Notes under the pieces: model-generated
Told to the model about the DNA's origin: nothing
Databases searched by the model: none
Seen by the model: the letters and a program-made list of their open reading frames with translations, nothing else
Program-made: the position numbers and the translations under genes
Shown: positions 35,697 through 44,233 of the stretch, piece after piece
Layout of the letters: each line of letters starts with the position of its first letter
Position numbering within the stretch: position 1 is the first letter of the stretch
NCBI RefSeq assembly: GCF_000620645.1
Contig: NZ_JIAV01000014.1
Coordinates: 248,001 to 312,000 of the forward strand
Direction: 5' to 3'
Length of the DNA: 64,000 nucleotides
DNA from: Nocardioides sp. URHA0032
GTDB taxonomy: Bacteria > Actinomycetota > Actinomycetes > Propionibacteriales > Nocardioidaceae

Positions 35697-35726
35697 CCTC
35701 GTGTCGTCTGGCTAGAACCTATCCGG

Positions 35727-36539
35727 TCAGGCCCCGACCTCGAAACGGGCGAACCGCTTCAGGGTGGTGCCGGCCTCGTCGAGGACCGTCTTGACCGACT
35801 TCTTGTTCTCGGTGACCGACGGCTGCTCCAGGAGGACGACGTCCTTGAAGAAGCCGTTCAGGCGGCCCTCGGTGATCTTGGCGATCGCCTGCTCCGGCTT
35901 GCCCTCCTCGCGCGAGGTGGCCTCCGCGATCTCGCGCTCCTTGGCGACGATGTCGGCGGGCACCTCCTCGCGGGTGAGGTACTGCGGGCGCATCGCCGCG
36001 ATCTGCATCGCGGCGCCGCGGGCGGCGTCGGCGTCACCGTCGTACTCGACGAGCACCCCGACGGCCGGCGGCAGGTCGGCCGCACGCTTGTGCATGTAGG
36101 CCACGACCGGGCCGTCGAAGTGGACGTACTGACCGAGCTCGATCTTCTCGCCGATCGACACGGCCAGGCCCTCGACCACGTCGCCGACGGTCTGGTCGTC
36201 GAGCGGGACCCGCTTGAGCGCCTCGATGTCGGCCGGCTTGGCCTCCGCAGCGGCGTCCGCGATCTTCTGCGCCGTCGCGACGAAGTCCTCGCCCTTGGCC
36301 ACGAAGTCGGTCTCGCACCGCAGCTCGACGAGCACGCCCGCCGAGTGGGCGACGAGGCCGGCCGTGGCCTCACGCTCGGCACCGCGCTTGGCGGCCTTGG
36401 CGGCGCCCTTGACGCGGAGCAGCTCGACGGCCTTGTCGAAGTCGCCGTCGGACTCCTCCAGCGCCTTCTTGCAGTCCATCATGCCGGCGCCGGTCAGCTC
36501 ACGGAGCTTCTTGACGTCGGCGGCGGAGAAGTTAGCCAT
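35727..36539 (-). CDS. tsf: Translation elongation factor Ts
   Basis: EF-Ts regenerates EF-Tu-GTP. The 270-aa protein has a UBA-like N-terminus ([20 protein letters not shown]), the ETDFVAK nucleotide-exchange motif and [18 protein letters not shown] end. The start ATG 36539 follows rpsB by 45 bp. Confidence 0.97.
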   Translation of the reverse strand: MANFSAADVKKLRELTGAGMMDCKKALEESDGDFDKAVELLRVKGAAKAAKRGAEREATAGLVAHSAGVLVELRCETDFVAKGEDFVATAQKIADAAAEAKPADIEALKRVPLDDQTVGDVVEGLAVSIGEKIELGQYVHFDGPVVAYMHKRAADLPPAVGVLVEYDGDADAARGAAMQIAAMRPQYLTREEVPADIVAKEREIAEATSREEGKPEQAIAKITEGRLNGFFKDVVLLEQPSVTENKKSVKTVLDEAGTTLKRFARFEVGA

Positions 36540-36584
36540 GGTCCTTCTTCCTCGAAGTTCTAACCGATGTGCGGTGGGGGTGGC

Positions 36585-37610
36585 TCAGGCCTGCTCGGCG
36601 GCCTCGGCGACCTCGGCAGCAGCCGGGGCCTCCTCGGTCGCCTCGGCGGCGGGAGCCTCGGTGGCCTCGGCAGCAGCCGGAGCCTCCTCGGTGGCCTCGG
36701 CAGCGGGGGCCTCGGTCACCTCGGCGGCGGCCTCGGTGGCCTCGGCAGCCTCGGTCGACGCGCCGGTCGACTCGGCCGCGGGGGCCTCGGCGGCCGCGGC
36801 GTCGCCACCGGTGGCCTCGACGGCGGCCTTCTCGGCATCGCCGCCCAGCAGCTCGCGCTCCCACTCGGCCAGCGGCTCCTCGGCGCCCACGGCCTCCGTG
36901 CCCTCGCTCGGCTTGGCGCCGGAGCGGGCGATCAGGCCCTCGGCGACGGCGTCCGCGACCACCCGGGTCAGCAGGCCGACGGCGCGGATCGCGTCGTCGT
37001 TGCCCGGGATCGGGAAGTCGACGACGTCCGGGTCGCAGTTGGAGTCGAGGATGCCGACGATCGGGATGTGCAGCTTGCGCGCCTCCTCGACGGCGAGGTG
37101 CTCCTTGTTGGTGTCGACGATCCAGACCGCGGAGGGGGTCCGGGTCATCTCGCGGATACCGCCGAGCGACTTGTTCAGCTTGTCGCGCTCGCGGCGCATC
37201 TGCAGCAGCTCCTTCTTGGTGCGGCTGCTGCCGGCGACGTCGTCGAAGTCGATCTCGTCGAGCTCCTTGAGGCGGTTGATCCGCTGGTGCACCGTCTGGA
37301 AGTTGGTGAGCATGCCGCCGAGCCAGCGCTGGTTGACGTAGGGCATGCCGACGCGGGTCGCCTGCTCGGCGATCGCCTCCTGGGCCTGCTTCTTCGTGCC
37401 GACGAACATGATCGTGCCGCCCTTGGCGACCGTGTCCTTGATGAAGGCGTACGAGCGGTCGATGTAGGCCAGCGACTGCTGCAGGTCGATGATGTAGATG
37501 CCGTTGCGCTCGGTCATGATGAAGCGCTTCATCTTCGGGTTCCAGCGCCGGGTCTGGTGTCCGAAGTGCACGCCGCTCTCGAGAAGCTGGCGCATGGTCA
37601 CGACTGCCAT
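36585..37610 (-). CDS. rpsB: 30S ribosomal protein S2 with long Ala/Glu-rich tail
   Basis: The S2 body is normal for residues 1-228 ([29 protein letters not shown]). After that the protein continues for about 110 residues of Ala, Glu, Pro and Thr (repeats of [18 protein letters not shown]), giving 341 aa against about 240-290 usual. ATG 37610 is chosen because GGAG precedes it and MRQLLESG aligns with S2. It is first in rpsB-tsf. The tail is encoded by imperfect direct repeats around 36590-36800. Confidence 0.95.
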   Translation of the reverse strand: MAVVTMRQLLESGVHFGHQTRRWNPKMKRFIMTERNGIYIIDLQQSLAYIDRSYAFIKDTVAKGGTIMFVGTKKQAQEAIAEQATRVGMPYVNQRWLGGMLTNFQTVHQRINRLKELDEIDFDDVAGSSRTKKELLQMRRERDKLNKSLGGIREMTRTPSAVWIVDTNKEHLAVEEARKLHIPIVGILDSNCDPDVVDFPIPGNDDAIRAVGLLTRVVADAVAEGLIARSGAKPSEGTEAVGAEEPLAEWERELLGGDAEKAAVEATGGDAAAAEAPAAESTGASTEAAEATEAAAEVTEAPAAEATEEAPAAAEATEAPAAEATEEAPAAAEVAEAAEQA

Positions 37611-38005
37611 GTGGATCTCCTGGTTTCGCGGAGCACACCGCCGTTCGAGCCGTCCTTGAGGCAGGTCCGGCCGGAGGTGTGATCCTGTTGTTTTCAGTTG
37701 CTGCCCCCGGCGGGTGCCGACGGCCCTGACGCTCGCGCGCGACCCCACCGGCGCCCCCATGCATTGCTGGGAACCGGACTGAGGGTCGTCGCCCACGGGT
37801 GGTCGGGTCCTCGGAGCTCCAGGGCCCGTCGCGGTCAGCGAGCGTGCGTAGTCAATCCGCAAGGATTGCGTCGTCCAGAGTAGTCGACGGACGGCGGAGC
37901 GGGCTAATCGCCGGTTGTCGTCCACAGACAGCCTGCAGCTCCCCGGTTCTCCCCAGGCTCCTCATCATCGTCCCGCTCGTCCCCGGCGCGGGGCAGGGTC
38001 GACGC
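37611..38005. other. Gene-free divergent region: rpsB leader and M23 gene upstream region
   Basis: No convincing gene lies in these 395 bases. The rpsB side is probably a long 5' leader, as for many ribosomal protein operons. CAATCC-GCAA-GGATTG (37853-37868) is a perfect six-base inverted repeat that could be a hairpin or operator, and TTGACT on the minus strand near 37850-37855 could be a -35 for rpsB, though no good -10 is seen. The region just before 38006 is GC-rich with no clear Shine-Dalgarno. Confidence 0.4.
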
Positions 38006-38602
38006 ATGGCCATCCGTCCCGCCCCGCTCGTCACGCTCCTCCTGACGCTGCTGACGCTGCTGGCGCCGGCGTCCGCCTCGGCCACCGACGCCGATCCGGT
38101 CGGCGTCTGGCCGCTGGTGCCCGAGCCCGAGGTGGTCCGCGGGTTCGACCCGCCCGACGATCCCTGGGGCGCCGGTCACCGGGGCGTCGACCTGCTCGGC
38201 TCTCCCGGCCAGCCGGTCCGGTCGGCGCTGCCCGGGACGGTGCGCTGGGCCGGCGTGCTCGCCGGCCGCGGCGTCGTGGTGGTCGACCACCACAGCACGC
38301 GCACGACCTACGAGCCGGTCGAGGCCACGGTCGCGGTCGGCACGCGCGTCGACGCGGGCGACCGGATCGGCCGCCTCTCCCCCGTCGGGTCGCACTGCCT
38401 GCCGCGCGCGTGCCTGCACTGGGGCTGGATCCGGGGCGCCGAGGAGTACCTCGACCCGCTGCGGCTGGTCGGCGCCGGTCCCGTGCGGCTGCTGCCGCTC
38501 TGGCGGGGGGAGCCGATGCCGGTGCCCTACGCCCGGTGGGTGCCGCCGCTCATGCTCTGGGGTGTGCCTGCTGGTAGGCCCGCCGTAGCCGGTCCGTGGT
38601 GA
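38006..38602 (+). CDS. Secreted M23-type peptidase (LytM-like)
   Basis: The 198-aa protein has a signal peptide (residues 1-26) and a short M23 domain: GAGHRGVDLLG with His58 and Asp62, YEPVEATVAVGTRVDAGDRI and the final ligand His in CLHWG. M23 proteins cleave peptidoglycan cross-bridges or regulate such enzymes. The domain ends soon after the last ligand and a Pro-rich tail continues. Its last 53 bases overlap the end of the convergent xerC gene, which is unusual. Confidence 0.82.
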   Translation: MAIRPAPLVTLLLTLLTLLAPASASATDADPVGVWPLVPEPEVVRGFDPPDDPWGAGHRGVDLLGSPGQPVRSALPGTVRWAGVLAGRGVVVVDHHSTRTTYEPVEATVAVGTRVDAGDRIGRLSPVGSHCLPRACLHWGWIRGAEEYLDPLRLVGAGPVRLLPLWRGEPMPVPYARWVPPLMLWGVPAGRPAVAGPW

Positions 38603-39497
38603 CGTGCGTGTACAGCTGGGTGGTCGCGAGCGAGGCGTGACCGAGCAGCTCCTGGACCGAGCGGAGGTCGGCACCGCCCTCGAGCAGGTGCGTGGCGGCG
38701 GTGTGCCGGAGGCCGTGCGGACCGATGTCCGGTGCCCCGGGGACGTCCGCGATCCGCTGGTGCACCATGGTCCGCACCGCGCGCTGGTCGATCCGCCCGC
38801 CGCGGGCGCCGAGGAACACCGCGGGCCCGCTGCCGGGGACCGCCAGCTGCAGGCGGCCGTGCTTCAGCCAGAAGTCCAGTGCCCGGGCCGCCGGCCGGCC
38901 GAACGGCACGCTGCGCTCCTTGCGCCCCTTGCCGAACACGCGGACCACGTTCCGCTCGCGGTCGATGTCGTCGACGTCGAGCCCGACGAGCTCGCCGACC
39001 CGGATCCCGGTGGCGTAGAGCAGCTCGAGCATCGCGACGTCGCGCAGCCCGACCGGGCTACCGTCGTCCGCCCGCTCCGCGGCCGCACGGATCAGGTCGC
39101 TCGCCTCGTCCGCTCGCAGCACCGGGGGCAGCGTCTTGTGCCGCTTCGGGGAACCGAGGCTGGCGCCGGCGTCCAGCGGCGTGCGACCCGTGCGGGCCAG
39201 CCAGGCGGTGAACACCCGGGCGGCGGTGGCTCGCCGGGCGATCGTGGTGCGCGACTTGCCGAGCGTCTGCTGCTTCGCGAGCCAGCTGCGCAACGTGCGC
39301 AGGTCGACCGTCTCGACGGTGGTGTGGCCGAGCCGGGCGGCGTGGTCGAGCAGACCGCCGACATCGGAGAGGTAGGCGCGCACGGTGTGCGGGGTCAGGT
39401 CGCGTTCGGCGGAGAGGTGCCGCTCGTACTCGCCGAGCACCCGCGCCATCGGCTCTGGCAGCGGGTCCGGCTGCTCGCTCTGCTCCTGGACGCCCAC
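38550..39497 (-). CDS. xerC: Tyrosine site-specific recombinase XerC
   Basis: The 315-aa recombinase resolves chromosome dimers with XerD at dif. An N-terminal SAM-like domain is followed by the catalytic set Arg166 (ATGIRVGEL), Lys190 (FGKGRKER), His261 and Arg264 (HGLRHTAATHLLEGG), His287 (LGHASLATTQ) and Tyr296 (LYTHV). It follows dprA in the minus-strand block, as in other actinobacteria. Confidence 0.94.
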   Translation of the reverse strand: MGVQEQSEQPDPLPEPMARVLGEYERHLSAERDLTPHTVRAYLSDVGGLLDHAARLGHTTVETVDLRTLRSWLAKQQTLGKSRTTIARRATAARVFTAWLARTGRTPLDAGASLGSPKRHKTLPPVLRADEASDLIRAAAERADDGSPVGLRDVAMLELLYATGIRVGELVGLDVDDIDRERNVVRVFGKGRKERSVPFGRPAARALDFWLKHGRLQLAVPGSGPAVFLGARGGRIDQRAVRTMVHQRIADVPGAPDIGPHGLRHTAATHLLEGGADLRSVQELLGHASLATTQLYTHVTTDRLRRAYQQAHPRA

Positions 39498-39525
39498 GCA
39501 CCGAGTCTAGGAACCGATCGGCCCC

Positions 39526-40662
39526 TCACTCGTGAGCGAGCGCGGCGAGCCGCCAGCCACCCTGCTCCTGCTCGACGAGTCCCAGCTCGGCGAGGACAGC
39601 GAGCATGCCGCGCACGTCGGCAAGGCCCAGGCCGGCGGTCCGGGCGATCGACGCCTCCGGCGCCGGCCGGACGGCCGGCACTGCGTCGAGGACCTGCTGC
39701 TGGCGGGTGCTGAGCCGGTCGCGGGCGCGGTCCCGGCCGCGCGGCTCGGCCGCGAGGTGCTCCCCCACCGCGCCGACGGCCTCCAGCACCTCGGCACCGG
39801 ACGTGACCAGGGTCGCCGCGCCCGAGCGGATCAGCTGGTGCACGCCCTGGGACGGCCCGCTGGTGACCGGTCCGGGCACGCCGAGCAGGTGCCGGTTGAG
39901 CCGCGACGCCCAGTTCGCGGTGTTGAGCGCGCCGCTGCGGACCGCCGCCTCGACGACCACGGTCCCGGTCGTGAGGCCGGCGATGAGCCGGTTGCGGGCC
40001 AGGAACCGCAGTCGTGTCGGTGCCCAGCCGGGCAGCGCCTCGGAGACGACCGCGCCGTGCGCGGCGATGTGCTCGATCAGCTGGAGGTGGGCGGCCGGGT
40101 ACGCGCGGTCGGCGCCGCAGGCGAGCACGGCGATCGTCGTCCCGCCGCCGGCGAGCGCGCCCCGGTGGCCGGCCTGGTCGATGCCGAACGCGGCGCCGGA
40201 GACGACCGCGCGGCCGGTCTCGGCGACCGTGGCGGCGACGTCGGCAGCGACGTCCGCGCCGTACGTCGTCGCGGAGCGCGAGCCCACCACCGCCACCGAC
40301 GAGACGAGCTCGTCGAGCCGCGCCGGACCGCGTACCCAGAGCCCCAGGGGGACGCCACCGCGACGCTGCAGGGGCGCCGCGGCGGCCAGGTCATCGAGCT
40401 GGACCGGCCACTCGGGATCGCCCGGCACGAGGAAGCGCAGGCCGAGCCGCGCGGCATCGGCCAGCGTCCGCTGCGGATCCGTGGCCGAGCGCCGCGCGGC
40501 GGGGTCGGTCTGCAGGTCGTCGATCCCGTGGTCGCCGAGCAGCCGGTCGTGCACCGCGAGGGCGCCGTGGGCGGTCACCAGGTCGGCGAGGCGTGGGTCG
40601 CCGGGCTCGCCCACCGCGGAGAGCGCGATCCGGGCGAGGCGGTCGTCGTCGGCCGCGGTCAC
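39526..40662 (-). CDS. dprA: DNA-processing protein A
   Basis: DprA loads RecA on incoming single-stranded DNA during natural transformation. The 378-aa protein has an N-terminal SAM-like part, the Rossmann-like DprA core (VAVVGSRSATTYG, SGAAFGIDQAGHRGAL, ARNRLIAGLT) and a C-terminal winged helix (IARTAGLGLADVRGMLAVLA). GTG 40662 overlaps the comM stop in a GTGA. Together with comM and yraN it forms an uptake and recombination set. Confidence 0.94.
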   Translation of the reverse strand: MTAADDDRLARIALSAVGEPGDPRLADLVTAHGALAVHDRLLGDHGIDDLQTDPAARRSATDPQRTLADAARLGLRFLVPGDPEWPVQLDDLAAAAPLQRRGGVPLGLWVRGPARLDELVSSVAVVGSRSATTYGADVAADVAATVAETGRAVVSGAAFGIDQAGHRGALAGGGTTIAVLACGADRAYPAAHLQLIEHIAAHGAVVSEALPGWAPTRLRFLARNRLIAGLTTGTVVVEAAVRSGALNTANWASRLNRHLLGVPGPVTSGPSQGVHQLIRSGAATLVTSGAEVLEAVGAVGEHLAAEPRGRDRARDRLSTRQQQVLDAVPAVRPAPEASIARTAGLGLADVRGMLAVLAELGLVEQEQGGWRLAALAHE

Positions 40663-42245
40663 CCGGTGCGCTCCAGCATCGAGAGCAGCAGCGGCTCACC
40701 GGTGCGCAGCCGCAGAGCGGTCTCGACCTCGTCGATGCCCGGCCGCTCGAGGCCGCGCAGGTCGGCGACCGTCCAGGCCAGCCGGTGCGCGCGGGTAGCG
40801 CCCCGGCGGCTGAGCTTGCCGTCGTAGAGCTGGTTGTCGACGGCCTGCTGGCCGGCCTTCGTGAGCGGCCAGCGCTCCCGGAGCACCGGTCCGGGCGCGT
40901 GGCCGTTGAGCCGCCAGCTCTCCTCGGCGTACCGCTCGGCCTGCCGGCCCCGGGCCGCCTCGACCCGGCCGCGCACCGTGGCCGAGGACTCGGGCGGCTC
41001 GAGGTCGACGACGCCGTCGTGCTTCCGGAGCGGGGGCAGGTGCCGCACGATGTCGACCCGGTCGGCCACCGGACCGGTGACCTTGTTCCTGTAGTCGCGC
41101 CGCTGGACCTCGCGACAGGTGCACCGGTTGAACCGCACGTCGCCGCTGTAGTCCCCACACGGGCACGGGTTGCAGGCGAGGACGACCATGCCGCGGGCCG
41201 GCAGCGTCACCGACTCGTCCCTGCGGGCCACCGTGACGTCGCCGCTCTCGAGGGGCTGGCGCAGCGCCTCGATGACGTCCGAGCGGAACAGCGGGAACTC
41301 GTCCAGGAACAGGACTCCGGTGTGGGCGCGGCTGACCTCACCCGGCCTGACGATCCCCGAGCCGCCACCGATCAGGCTGGCCTTGCTGGCGTCGTGGTGC
41401 GGTGCGGAGAACGGGGGTCGGGTGAGCATGCCGCCCGCCGGGTCGAGCGTGCCCGCGAGCGAGTGGATCGCGCTCAGCTCCAGCGACTCCGCACTGCTGA
41501 GGTCGGGCAGGATGCCGGGGATCCGCTCCGCGAGGCTCGTCTTGCCGGAGCCCTTCGGACCGGAGAGCAGGAGGTGGTGGCCGCCGGCGGCGGCGACCTC
41601 GACGGCGTACCGGGCGTCCGCGACCCCGAGCAGGTCCTCGAGATCGAGCTCCTCCAGCCGCTCCTGACCGCGCCAGGCGAGCACCCGGGCGCCGGACGCC
41701 GGCGCCACGGGCGGCGCGTCCGGGGGCTCCTCGCCGCACAGCACGGCTACCACCTGGCCCAGCGAGCGGACGCCGAGCACGCTCATGTCGGGCACCATCG
41801 CGGCCTCGGCCGCCTGCGGCTCGGGCACGAACACCGCGCGGATCCCCCGCTCGGCCGCGGCCAGCACCATCGGCAGCACTCCCGTGACCGAGCGGAGGTT
41901 GCCGTCGAGGGTGAGCTCGCCGACGAACGCCGTCTGCTCGAGCGACTCGGCCCGCACCGTGCCGGCGGCGGCGAGCACCGAGACCGCGATGGCCAGGTCG
42001 AAGTGCGTGCCGCGCTTGAGCAGGTCCGCGGGCGAGAGCAGGATCGTGATCCGGCGGGTCGCCGGCCAGTCGAGATGGCTGTTGATGATCGCCATCCGGC
42101 ACCGGTCGCGGGCCTCGTTGATGGTGGTGTCGGCGCGGCCGACCATCGTGACACCGACCTGACCCGGCGAGACGTCGGTCTGCACGTCGATCAGGTGGCC
42201 GACGGCGCCGTGCAGGGACACGGTGTGGGCGGTGGCGAAGGGCAT
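40659..42245 (-). CDS. comM: YifB/ComM family AAA+ branch-migration ATPase
   Basis: The 528-aa protein has an N-terminal ChlI-like domain, Walker A GPKGSGKTSLAERI, FLDEFPLF as Walker B, a Cys-rich patch CNPCPCGDYSG with CTCREVQ and a C-terminal lid. ComM-type helicases extend recombination tracts during transformation. It overlaps yraN upstream by one base and dprA downstream by four. Confidence 0.93.
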   Translation of the reverse strand: MPFATAHTVSLHGAVGHLIDVQTDVSPGQVGVTMVGRADTTINEARDRCRMAIINSHLDWPATRRITILLSPADLLKRGTHFDLAIAVSVLAAAGTVRAESLEQTAFVGELTLDGNLRSVTGVLPMVLAAAERGIRAVFVPEPQAAEAAMVPDMSVLGVRSLGQVVAVLCGEEPPDAPPVAPASGARVLAWRGQERLEELDLEDLLGVADARYAVEVAAAGGHHLLLSGPKGSGKTSLAERIPGILPDLSSAESLELSAIHSLAGTLDPAGGMLTRPPFSAPHHDASKASLIGGGSGIVRPGEVSRAHTGVLFLDEFPLFRSDVIEALRQPLESGDVTVARRDESVTLPARGMVVLACNPCPCGDYSGDVRFNRCTCREVQRRDYRNKVTGPVADRVDIVRHLPPLRKHDGVVDLEPPESSATVRGRVEAARGRQAERYAEESWRLNGHAPGPVLRERWPLTKAGQQAVDNQLYDGKLSRRGATRAHRLAWTVADLRGLERPGIDEVETALRLRTGEPLLLSMLERTG

Positions 42246-42619
42246 CAGCCGATCCCCCGCACGTGCTCGAGCAGCGAGGCGCCCCGCCGCGGCCGGACGA
42301 TGCCGACCAGGTCGATGCGGATGTCACGGGCGGCGACGCCGCGCTCCTCCAGCCAGCGGATCGCCAGCCGGCGCAGCCGGGCGACCTTGATGTCGGTGAC
42401 GGCCTCGTGCGGGGTGCCGTACAGGGTGCTGCTGCGGGTCTTCACCTCGCAGACCACCAGCACGTCGCCGTCGCGCAGCACCAGGTCGATCTCGCCGGTC
42501 TCGCACCGCCAGTTGCGGTCGAGCAGCACCATGCCCTGCTCGACCAGGTGCCGGGCGGCGAGGACCTCGCCGTACGCACCGAGTGCCTGCTTGATCGCAC
42601 CAGTCGTCGTTCGCGTCAT
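42245..42619 (-). CDS. YraN family protein (UPF0102), nuclease-fold
   Basis: The 124-aa protein has the YraN pattern: [38 protein letters not shown] and [10 protein letters not shown], which carry the Glu, Asp and Glu-x-Lys residues of restriction-endonuclease-like folds. ATG 42619 is preferred over an upstream in-frame start as it gives the family length. It is coupled to comM. Confidence 0.92.
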   Translation of the reverse strand: MTRTTTGAIKQALGAYGEVLAARHLVEQGMVLLDRNWRCETGEIDLVLRDGDVLVVCEVKTRSSTLYGTPHEAVTDIKVARLRRLAIRWLEERGVAARDIRIDLVGIVRPRRGASLLEHVRGIG

Positions 42620-42756
42620 GGCGCCAGCGTCTCCGGCAGCGGCGACGGGTGGCGGCACGGACGGGCGAGCCTGTGGAGCTGGCCGTACGGAGCCGATCCT
42701 GTGGACGGAAAGCGGTGCAAGGGCTGCGACTCGCCCCGAGAAACCTCATCAACGCA

Positions 42757-42785
42757 TGGCAATCGAACAGATGTTCGACTAGAAT
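42757..42785 (+). promoter_or_regulatory. SOS (LexA) box inside the promoter of the DUF222/HNH gene
   Basis: TCGAACAGATGTTCGA at 42763-42778 is a perfect TCGAAC-n4-GTTCGA palindrome, the actinobacterial LexA operator. It fills the 17-bp spacer between TGGCAA (42757-42762) and the -10 TAGAAT (42780-42785). The -10 ends six bases before ATG 42792, so the transcript is probably leaderless and LexA would block it directly. DNA damage should induce this gene. Confidence 0.85.
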
Positions 42786-42791
42786 CGGAGC

Positions 42792-44228
42792 ATGGAGCCA
42801 CTCGTCACCGACGACCTCGACCCGGCTGCCACGCTGGCCGCCGCCGAGGCCGCGGTGATGGAGAGGCGGGCCGCCGACGTGAAGGACCTGCTGCTGGCGC
42901 TGCGCTGGGCGGACCTCCACGGCAGCGATCCCCAGGCGGAGCCCGGTGCGATCCCCGTCCGCTACGGCGGCGACCGGCTGGTCGAGATCGGCGGCGAGGG
43001 GACTCCGCCGGTGCGCGACCTCTGTGTCCACGAGCTCGCCATCGCCCGGCGCTGCCACTCCCTGGCGGCGCGCTCGACGATGGCCGACGCCCTGGACCTG
43101 CGGCACCGCCTGCCCCGCACCTGGGCCCAGGTGCAGGGGCTGTCCTGCGAGCCGTGGGTGGCGGGCAAGGTCGCCCGGATGACCCGCCGTCTGGACCGCG
43201 ACCGGGCGGCCCTGGTCGACACGGCCGTTGCCGACGCCATCGGCGGGTGCTCCCCGGGCCGGGTGCTCGCCCTCGCCGAGGCCAAGGTGATCGAGGCCGA
43301 CACGGCGGCGCACGCCGCCCGCCTCGAGGAGGCCCGCCGCGCACGCGGCGTGTGGGTCGGCGAGACCAACGCCGAGACCGGCAACCGCGACGTCTTCGCC
43401 CGCACGGATCCCGCTGACGCCGCCGGCGTCGACGTGCTGCTGGAGCAGGTCGTCGACGTCTTCCGCGCCCGGCCCGACCTGCTGCGCGCCCACCACCGCG
43501 ACCTGCCGGCCGAGCTCGACGACCTCACCCACCACGAGCTGCGTGCGCTCGCCTTCGGCTGGCTCGCCCGCCCCGAGGACCTCCAGGCCCTGCTCAGCGC
43601 TGCCGCACAGCCGGGCGACGGCGAGACCACGGGTCGGAACTCCCGGCAGACGGGCCGTCAGCGAGCCGTGATCTACCTGCACCTGCACGAGAGCGCGGTC
43701 ACCGGGACCACCGACGGGGTCGCCCGGGTCGAGCACCACGGGCCGATGATCCTCGAGCAGATCGTCCGGCTCCTCGGCCACGCCCGGGTCACCGTCAAGC
43801 CGGTCATCGACCTGGACGAGCACACGCGCGTCGACGCGTACGAGTTCCCCACCGCGGTCCGCGAACGCACGCGGCTGCGATGCGGCGGCGACGTCTTCCC
43901 CCACGCCACCAACACCTCGACGATCACCGGTCGCTTCGACGACGACCACCCCGTCGCCTACGACCCCACCGGGCCGCCCGGCCAGACCGGGGACCACAAC
44001 GACGCTCCCCTGTCCCGCGGTCACCATCGGGCGAAGACGCACCGTCGCTATCGCGCCAGACAGCTGGATGACGGCAGCTACGTCTGGACCAGCCCCCATG
44101 GCCTGACCCGTCTCGTCGATCCCACCGGCACCCACGACCTCGCCGCCAGCGAGGCCTGGAGGTACGAGCACGCCGAAAGGATCGACGCCGCCATCGAGCG
44201 GCTCCACGAAGGCCAGCTGGCTCCGTAG
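42792..44228 (+). CDS. DUF222 (13E12-repeat family) protein with HNH endonuclease motif
   Basis: The 478-aa protein has a long helical DUF222 region (residues about 10-330) and a C-terminal HNH-like motif with Asp-His in DDDHPVAYDP, Asn in GDHNDAPL and His in RGHHRAKTHRRY. It is the family of mycobacterial REP13E12 ORFs, often mobile-element related and in M. tuberculosis partly LexA controlled. Its upstream SOS box fits this. The HNH lacks the usual zinc-knuckle Cys pairs, and catalytic status is uncertain. It is inserted between the yraN-comM and tadE blocks. Confidence 0.85.
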   Translation: MEPLVTDDLDPAATLAAAEAAVMERRAADVKDLLLALRWADLHGSDPQAEPGAIPVRYGGDRLVEIGGEGTPPVRDLCVHELAIARRCHSLAARSTMADALDLRHRLPRTWAQVQGLSCEPWVAGKVARMTRRLDRDRAALVDTAVADAIGGCSPGRVLALAEAKVIEADTAAHAARLEEARRARGVWVGETNAETGNRDVFARTDPADAAGVDVLLEQVVDVFRARPDLLRAHHRDLPAELDDLTHHELRALAFGWLARPEDLQALLSAAAQPGDGETTGRNSRQTGRQRAVIYLHLHESAVTGTTDGVARVEHHGPMILEQIVRLLGHARVTVKPVIDLDEHTRVDAYEFPTAVRERTRLRCGGDVFPHATNTSTITGRFDDDHPVAYDPTGPPGQTGDHNDAPLSRGHHRAKTHRRYRARQLDDGSYVWTSPHGLTRLVDPTGTHDLAASEAWRYEHAERIDAAIERLHEGQLAP

Positions 44229-44233
44229 GCCGG

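Noticed and set aside
38550..39497. Integrase of a mobile element
   Set aside because: Sequence and the dprA/comM neighbourhood fit housekeeping XerC, and no attachment repeats were seen.
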